Positions 60,401 through 64,000 of a DNA stretch of 64,000 bases are shown one piece after another. Position numbers and translations under genes: made by a program. A model generated the notes under the pieces. The model worked only from the letters and a program-made list of their open reading frames with translations. It was not told the origin of the DNA and did not search any database. Each line of letters begins with the position of its first letter. The stretch's first letter is position 1. This DNA comes from Salminus brasiliensis (taxonomy: Eukaryota; Chordata; Actinopteri; Characiformes; Bryconidae), in the NCBI RefSeq assembly GCF_030463535.1, contig NC_132893.1:29576782-29640781 (forward strand). The letters are read 5' to 3'.

Positions 60401-62149
60401 ATCTCTTTAGCTTGCTAACAGCATATTGCACAGAGCAGACAGCACAAGAGGACGGCAACACCATCCAAAAATATACAGGAAAAGTAAGGGGTGGGTTGTG
60501 ATTGGCATGTGTCCTGTTTTTTGTTTATTTGTTTTTTTATTATTAAATACCTAATTTTACCAGGATCTCTCAACCCACTCATTAGTACTCTCCCAATCAC
60601 CTGTAACTCTCTGGACATTGGGAGGGATAGAACAGACCCATGCGCAACCAGTCACCACCAATGCAATGTCACTGGGCGACTAACGTGCTCTAAAGAAAGC
60701 ACTAGGTACCTAGCTCTGATGCATTGGCTAGCAGGCGCCAATGCAAGCCAGCATCACCCTCAAGTGATTATAGAAGAGAGAGAGCGAGAGGAGTGGGGTG
60801 GGCATCTATCCAGAGAGCAGGGCAAATTGTGCACTCTTTGGTTATGCCCGCTGATAGCGGGCAGCGTGATTACTGTGATTCAAACCAGACAGTTTCTGGT
60901 CATAGTACCAACGTCAAGAGCATTAGAGCTTTGCGTGTTAATAGTACTTTGTGTTCATCACAGTTGGATCCAATATAATGCAAATAAAACCAGGATTAGT
61001 AGTTAACTAGGTATGTACTGTAGTTAGGACTTGTAGTCTTGTGCATTGGTGCTAGACACTTGAAGTCTGAAACCCTCATTTATCTATTACTTTTTCCTTC
61101 TAGACCAGTTTCAGTGTGCCCATGGGAGAATGTGTATAGACAAGAAGCAGATGTGCGATGGCACTCCTCAGTGTCAGGATCGCTCGGATGAAATGGGCTG
61201 CATTACCCGATCGGAACTCTGCCATCACCACTGTGACAATAACACCCACTGCATCCCAGAAAGCTTCCTGTGCGACGGCGAGCGAGACTGTACCGATGGC
61301 ACTGATGAAGCGGACTGCCGTGAGTGTTGTGATGGACTCTGTATGAGTTTGAGTTGTATTGCATCTATTGTGATTTAATGGTTCTAATGTAATTGTAATG
61401 TTTTCCAGCATCTGCCACCACCTCTGTAGTTCCTTCATATAAAACTCCTCTTGAACCAAGCTGTAAAAGTCCCTCTATCATGTGTGAGGGTACCTCGGTG
61501 TGTGTCAGTCAGACTCAGCTCTGTGATGGGAAGTTTGACTGTACCGATGGGTTTGATGAGCTCTTCTGTATACGGGCATGCTTACATCCAGGTAATATAT
61601 AAATAAGGTGGGGGATGAAGCCCCCCCTTTTGAGATGTTTCCACATCTTGGCTGTGATTTGAAACTGAAGGTGGTCTTCCTTGTGTAGGCCACTTCCTGT
61701 GTAAGAACAAGCGGAAGTGTATTGAGCAGGCTTTGGTGTGTGATGGCCACTCAGACTGCCCTGATGGTTCAGATGAGTTCTCCTGTCCAGCTTGTCCTCT
61801 GCACTGTGATGATTGGACGGTGTGTTTGACCAGTCAGCAGTTCTGCAATGATAAAATGGACTGTAGGGACGGCTCCGATGAAAGGAACTGTGGTATGGCT
61901 TTTTTTGCTGTAATGTGAGCGTTATAATCGGTCATGTCGCTCTTATGGAATGCTTTACCACCTTGAATGTTTGTTTCATAGACAACAGCAGCAAACCAGA
62001 TGCAGGAACTCTATCCATGGTGTGTCCTCCGGGCTTCAAACCATGCATGGATGGAAGCGAGTGTATCCTCTATAGGCACGTGTGTGATGGAGAGAAGGAC
62101 TGCGTGGATGGGTCTGACGAGAAGAATTGTGAACGCAGATGTAATAAAG
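51161..62149 (+). CDS. lrp13: LDL-receptor-related protein 13-like, 5' part (24 exons)
   Basis: Endocytic lipoprotein receptor; Lrp13 of fish binds vitellogenin at the oocyte surface. Exons: 51161-51218, 51605-51724, 53145-53375, 53490-53603, 53854-53973, 54257-54379, 54525-54728, 55121-55289 (or -55328), 55390-55558, 56112-56334, 56513-56632, 56712-56930, 57036-57356, 57405-57689, 58131-58298, 58452-58721, 58796-59011, 59202-59378, 59473-59676, 59772-59930, 61104-61319, 61409-61591, 61689-61892, 61982-62149. Nearly all introns are phase 1. About 1480 residues are seen and the gene is open at the 3' end. Order: signal peptide ([19 protein letters not shown]), LDLa x4, EGF, calcium-type EGF ([10 protein letters not shown]), YWTD propeller, EGF, second propeller, LDLa x15 or more. 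VLDLR/LRP8 do not have LDLa repeats after two propellers, which argues for lrp13 over them. The name is from memory of architecture, not a search. Confidence 0.8.
51764..52197 (+). mobile_element. Tc1-like MITE, copy C (fullest)
   Basis: The left end ATATCCAGATGCTTGTGGAC and the right end GTCTCAATACTTTTGTCAAT. The interior shares CAGATCCTCACTGCAATGCT and GAGACAACAAAAGCAGGATA with copies A and B. Located in lrp13-like intron 2. Confidence 0.7.
53671..53762 (+). repeat. Unclassified interspersed repeat, copy 2 (shortened)
   Basis: Starts GCTTCAAAATCCAGTTGATG and ends GTAGGGGGAGCCCAGGAGCA. It lies in an lrp13-like intron and is an internally deleted relative of the copies at 391-720 and 55687-55980. 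Confidence 0.6.
53854..54379 (+). CDS. lrp13: lrp13-like EGF pair
   Basis: Exon 5 encodes [20 protein letters not shown] then [10 protein letters not shown], an EGF module; exon 6 encodes [20 protein letters not shown] then [13 protein letters not shown], a calcium-binding EGF. This pair comes before the first propeller, as in LDL-receptor family proteins. Confidence 0.85.
53993..54230 (+). mobile_element. MITE (ACACTCCTAAAAATAAAG type)
   Basis: Starts TACACTCCTAAAAATAAAGC, then GGTTCATTGAGTGATGTTGG; the far side has GCCATTGCTCAAAGAACCCT, in inverted relation. Same family as 14445-14545. Located in an lrp13-like intron. Confidence 0.6.
54525..56632 (+). CDS. lrp13: lrp13-like first YWTD propeller and EGF
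   Basis: Exons 7-10 encode a six-bladed propeller with blade motifs [76 protein letters not shown] and [14 protein letters not shown]. Exon 11 is an EGF module ([14 protein letters not shown] then [10 protein letters not shown]). In the LDL receptor the propeller drives acid-dependent ligand release. Exon 8 has two in-frame donors 39 nt apart. Confidence 0.85.
55687..55980 (+). repeat. Unclassified interspersed repeat, copy 3
   Basis: Starts AGCTTCAGAATCATGTTGAC and ends GGGGGCCCAGGAGCATAAAA. Shares GTGTAAAATCCTC and CCTCAGTCCCC with copy 1. Fills most of an lrp13-like intron. Confidence 0.6.
56712..57689 (+). CDS. lrp13: lrp13-like second, degenerate propeller
   Basis: Exons 12-14 show blades with eroded YWTD motifs: [60 protein letters not shown] and [16 protein letters not shown], then a last part without a clear motif ([19 protein letters not shown]). 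No EGF separates its end from the following LDLa array. Exon 13 (321 nt) is the longest in the gene. Confidence 0.75.
57830..58060. repeat. Possible hAT-related MITE fragments
   Basis: GGGTGCTTTTGCACATGCGT and GTTTGGTCCAGAC at the left, and GACCGTGGTTCGGATCAAAT then GGTTCGATTTGCTTGC, resemble termini of fish hAT MITEs. A second piece (57955-58060) has TATGACATTATATTT and CAATATTTCATGATAC. Weak. Confidence 0.3.
58131..58721 (+). CDS. lrp13: lrp13-like LDLa array, start (exons 15-16)
   Basis: Three LDLa modules: [40 protein letters not shown] and [20 protein letters not shown]. They match, in order, the modules later carried by exon 18, the first half of exon 19, and exon 20. Here the last two share one exon. 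A module equivalent to [16 protein letters not shown] is absent. This looks like the founding or contracted version of the later cassettes. Confidence 0.85.
58796..59930 (+). CDS. lrp13: lrp13-like LDLa cassette A (exons 17-20)
   Basis: Four exons, six LDLa modules: [100 protein letters not shown] and [20 protein letters not shown]. Sizes are 216, 177, 204 and 159 nt, all phase 1. Each module has SDE-type calcium boxes except variants with RSDE, GTDE and FDE. Confidence 0.9.
59931..61103 (+). other. lrp13: Long intron between the LDLa cassettes
   Basis: About 1.17 kb, much longer than introns inside either cassette. It marks the duplication junction and contains the SINE-like repeat at about 60565-60985. 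A 171-codon ORF (60491-61006) over that repeat is an artefact. Confidence 0.7.
60565..60985 (+). repeat. Interspersed repeat, copy 2 of 2
   Basis: Contains TCTCTGGACATTGGGAGGGA, CAGTCACCACCAATGCAATG, GGGCGACTAACGTGCTCTAA, CATTGGCTAGCAGGCGCCAA and GGTCATAGTACCAACG. Related to 14585-14860 and familiar from ostariophysan fish. Confidence 0.55.
61104..62149 (+). CDS. lrp13: lrp13-like LDLa cassette B (exons 21-24)
   Basis: A near copy of cassette A in the same order: exons of 216, 183, 204 and 168 nt encode [100 protein letters not shown] and [20 protein letters not shown]. Two exon lengths are unchanged and two differ by 6 and 9 nt, which keeps the frame. The 94- and 97-bp introns between exons 18-19 and 22-23 also share a GGTCTTCCTTGTGTAG end. 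Confidence 0.9.
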
Positions 62150-62592
62150 GTAAGATTAGCACAGAATATGCTTAAATCTCATTTGGACAATTTGGAGCTT
62201 GTTGTTGGTGCTAGTAGTACGGGTGTACTACCCCCTAACTTGTGTATATTTTTGAATAGTCAAATTAACACAGTAGGCTAATATGGTGGATTTATATTTG
62301 AAGAGCTTTTCAAAGACAGCGCTGTTGCATAGTAGAAGCCATCTACTTATGGTGTCCATACTTTCCCCTGAAGGTTGTTTTGATTCTTGCATTTGAAAAT
62401 CAGGGTGCTTTGTAAGCAGGTTTATGGGCTCTATTAGAAACTAGACCAATTACAGTGATTTTTACCATCTCAGATCCCACTAAAACCAACTTGATGCCAT
62501 TGCACTACAGATTGAATTGAATCTGTACTTACAGACTGCATTAGGTATACCACATTGTCAATATCCTTTTGTGCTTCTAACAAAAACGTATA
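62150..62592 (+). other. lrp13: Next lrp13-like intron, upstream of the Tc1 element
   Basis: No LDLa-coding cysteine pattern before the transposon. The donor GTAAGA at 62150 opens the intron. Confidence 0.6.
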
Positions 62593-62594
62593 TA

Positions 62595-64000
62595 CAGTGC
62601 CCTCCATAATTATTGGCACCCCTGGTTAAGATGTGTTCTTTAGCTTCTATTATTTAGAGTTTTTTTCTAAATAATATAGGACCACGATGGAAAAAAAGAG
62701 TAAAATCCAACCTTTAACTCAAATGAATTTTAAGGGAAAAAAATATCCCTGACTAAGAAATAATTATTCTTCATAAAATCACCTGTTCTACAATTATTGG
62801 CACCCCTAACATTTCTTAGGAAATAAATGTAATTAAAGTATTTCTGTCAATTCTACAGTAGTTTACGAAGTTGATCAGAGTATGTAGAAACATTTAATTA
62901 ATTCCCTGGGGTATAAATATGACGTGACACAGAGGCCATTTCTCTTCAACATGGGAAAGACAAAGAAACATACCATTCGAGTAAGGCAGATGTGTGTTGA
63001 CCTCCACAAGTCAGGCAATGGTTACAAGAAAATAGCCACTCACCTACACCTGTCCATATCTACTGTCAGAGGAATTATTAAGAAGTTTAAAACAACTGGA
63101 ACAGTGGTAAACAAGTCTGGACGAGGATGCAAGTTTATTTTGCCACCCCACACAGTGAGGAGGATGAATAAAAAGGTCTCCAAAGCTCACTGTTACAGAA
63201 TTACAACAAATGGTAGCTTCTTGGCGCTATCTGCATGCCAACAAGCTGTTTTGGAGGCCTGCACAGAAAAAACCTTTTCTCACTCACAATCATAAACGCA
63301 AACGTTTGGAGTTTGCTAAGCAGTACTGGAACTTCAACTGGGACCGTGTGCTTTGGTCAGACGAAACTAAGATAGAGCTTTTTGGCAACAAATGCTCTAA
63401 GTGGGTCTGGCGTAACGCAAGAGCTGAGTATGCAAAAAAGCACCTCATGCCCACTGTGAAATGTGGGGGAGGATCAGTGATGCTGTGGGCCTGTTTCTCT
63501 TCCAAAGGCCCTGGGAGCCTTGTTAGGGTGCATGGCATCATGAATGCTTTGAAATAACAGGACGTTTTAAAACAAAATCTGGTGGCTTCTGCCCAAAAGC
63601 TGAAGATGGGTCGTCACTAGGTCTTTCAGCAAGATAATGACCCAAAACATATGGCCAAATCTACACAGAAATGGTTCACCACACACAAAATCAAGCTCCT
63701 CCCATGGCCATCTCAGTCCCCAGACCTCAACCCTATTGAAAACCTGTGGGGTGAGCTGAAGAGGAGAGTGCAGAGGAGAGGACACAGGTCGCTGGATGAT
63801 TTAGAGAGATTGTGCAAAGAGGAATGGTCAAAGATTCCTCTATCTGTATTCTCCCATCTTGTGAAACATTATAAGAGAAGATTAGGTGCTGTTTTGTTGG
63901 CAAAAGGAGGTTGTACAAAGTATTAACATCAGGGGTGCCAATAATTGTGGTACACATGATTTGATGTTAAACAATTATTTCTTAATGTGGGATTTTTTCC
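62595..64000 (+). mobile_element. Tc1/mariner element, right end outside the window
   Basis: Begins CAGTGCCCTCCATAATTATT then GGCACCCCT, after a TA. A second AATTATTGGCACCCCT lies about 180 bp inward (62792-62807), which gives the outer and inner direct-repeat sites of an IR/DR Tc1 element. The right arm's inner site, AGGGGTGCCAATAATTGTGG, starts at 63932 and the arm runs off the window. It carries a broken transposase. Confidence 0.85.
62951..63926 (+). pseudogene. Broken Tc1-family transposase
   Basis: Starts MGKTKKHTIRVRQMCVDLHK with a helix-turn-helix (HLHLSISTVRGIIKKFKTT). The catalytic part has [25 protein letters not shown] and [17 protein letters not shown], the DD34E signature. It is dead: a frameshift near 63175-63190, an apparent in-frame loss of about ten codons near 63220, and stops at 63555-63557 and 63618-63620. 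The gene ends TKY at 63926. Confidence 0.85.

Noticed and set aside
60491-61006. 171-codon ORF in the long lrp13-like intron
   Set aside because: Lies over a dispersed repeat and has no cysteine pattern like LDLa.
51161-62149. vldlr, lrp8, lrp1 or lrp2 as the identity
   Set aside because: VLDLR/LRP8 have LDLa repeats only before a single propeller; LRP1/LRP2 have far larger blocks in a different order. Four LDLa, two EGF, propeller, EGF, propeller, long LDLa array suits lrp13 best, though a search is needed.

Overview
The window comes from a vertebrate nuclear genome, almost certainly a teleost fish and probably an ostariophysan. It has intron-rich genes with GT/AG splice sites, a full smad2 gene, many microsatellites, and short DNA-transposon remnants (Tc1/mariner, hAT and Harbinger-like MITEs) of kinds common in fish. 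There is no sign of bacterial or viral organisation. The fish placement rests on repeat style and protein similarity recalled from memory, not on a search.

Layout. (1) 1-21.6 kb: no gene found. This desert holds a 46-bp minisatellite with a four-unit higher-order period, a degenerate AT-rich satellite of about 80 bp, several MITEs, a tandem duplication near 20 kb, and unique stretches dense in homeodomain/POU-like motifs that look like conserved enhancers (best at 13.3-14.06 kb and 16.5-17.2 kb). (2) 21.6-40.1 kb, minus strand: smad2, with ten coding exons encoding 468 residues, a long 3' UTR, and two candidate alternative non-coding first exons in a CpG/CCAAT/CRE promoter. (3) 40.96-50.16 kb, plus strand: ccdc17, with 13 exons and about 604 residues. 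Its start is about 0.9 kb from the smad2 upstream region, so the two genes are divergent. (4) 51.16-62.15 kb and beyond, plus strand: a large lipoprotein-receptor gene, best matched to lrp13, the ovarian vitellogenin-binding receptor of fish. It has a signal peptide, 4 LDLa repeats, 2 EGF modules, a YWTD beta-propeller, an EGF module, a second degenerate propeller, and at least 15 more LDLa repeats. The array was built by duplicating a four-exon cassette (exons 17-20 and 21-24). The transmembrane segment and tail lie beyond the window. (5) 62.6-64.0 kb: a Tc1 element with a broken transposase, inserted in the next lrp13-like intron.

The three genes have unrelated jobs: TGF-beta/activin/Nodal signalling (smad2), a poorly characterised coiled-coil protein (ccdc17), and endocytic lipoprotein uptake (lrp13-like). 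The main points of interest are the cassette-expanded LDLa array, a pair of in-frame alternative splice donors inside its propeller, the skippable exon 3 of smad2, and the enhancer-like islands in the desert. Exon borders were set by hand from splice consensus and phase agreement; every internal phase junction listed is consistent.
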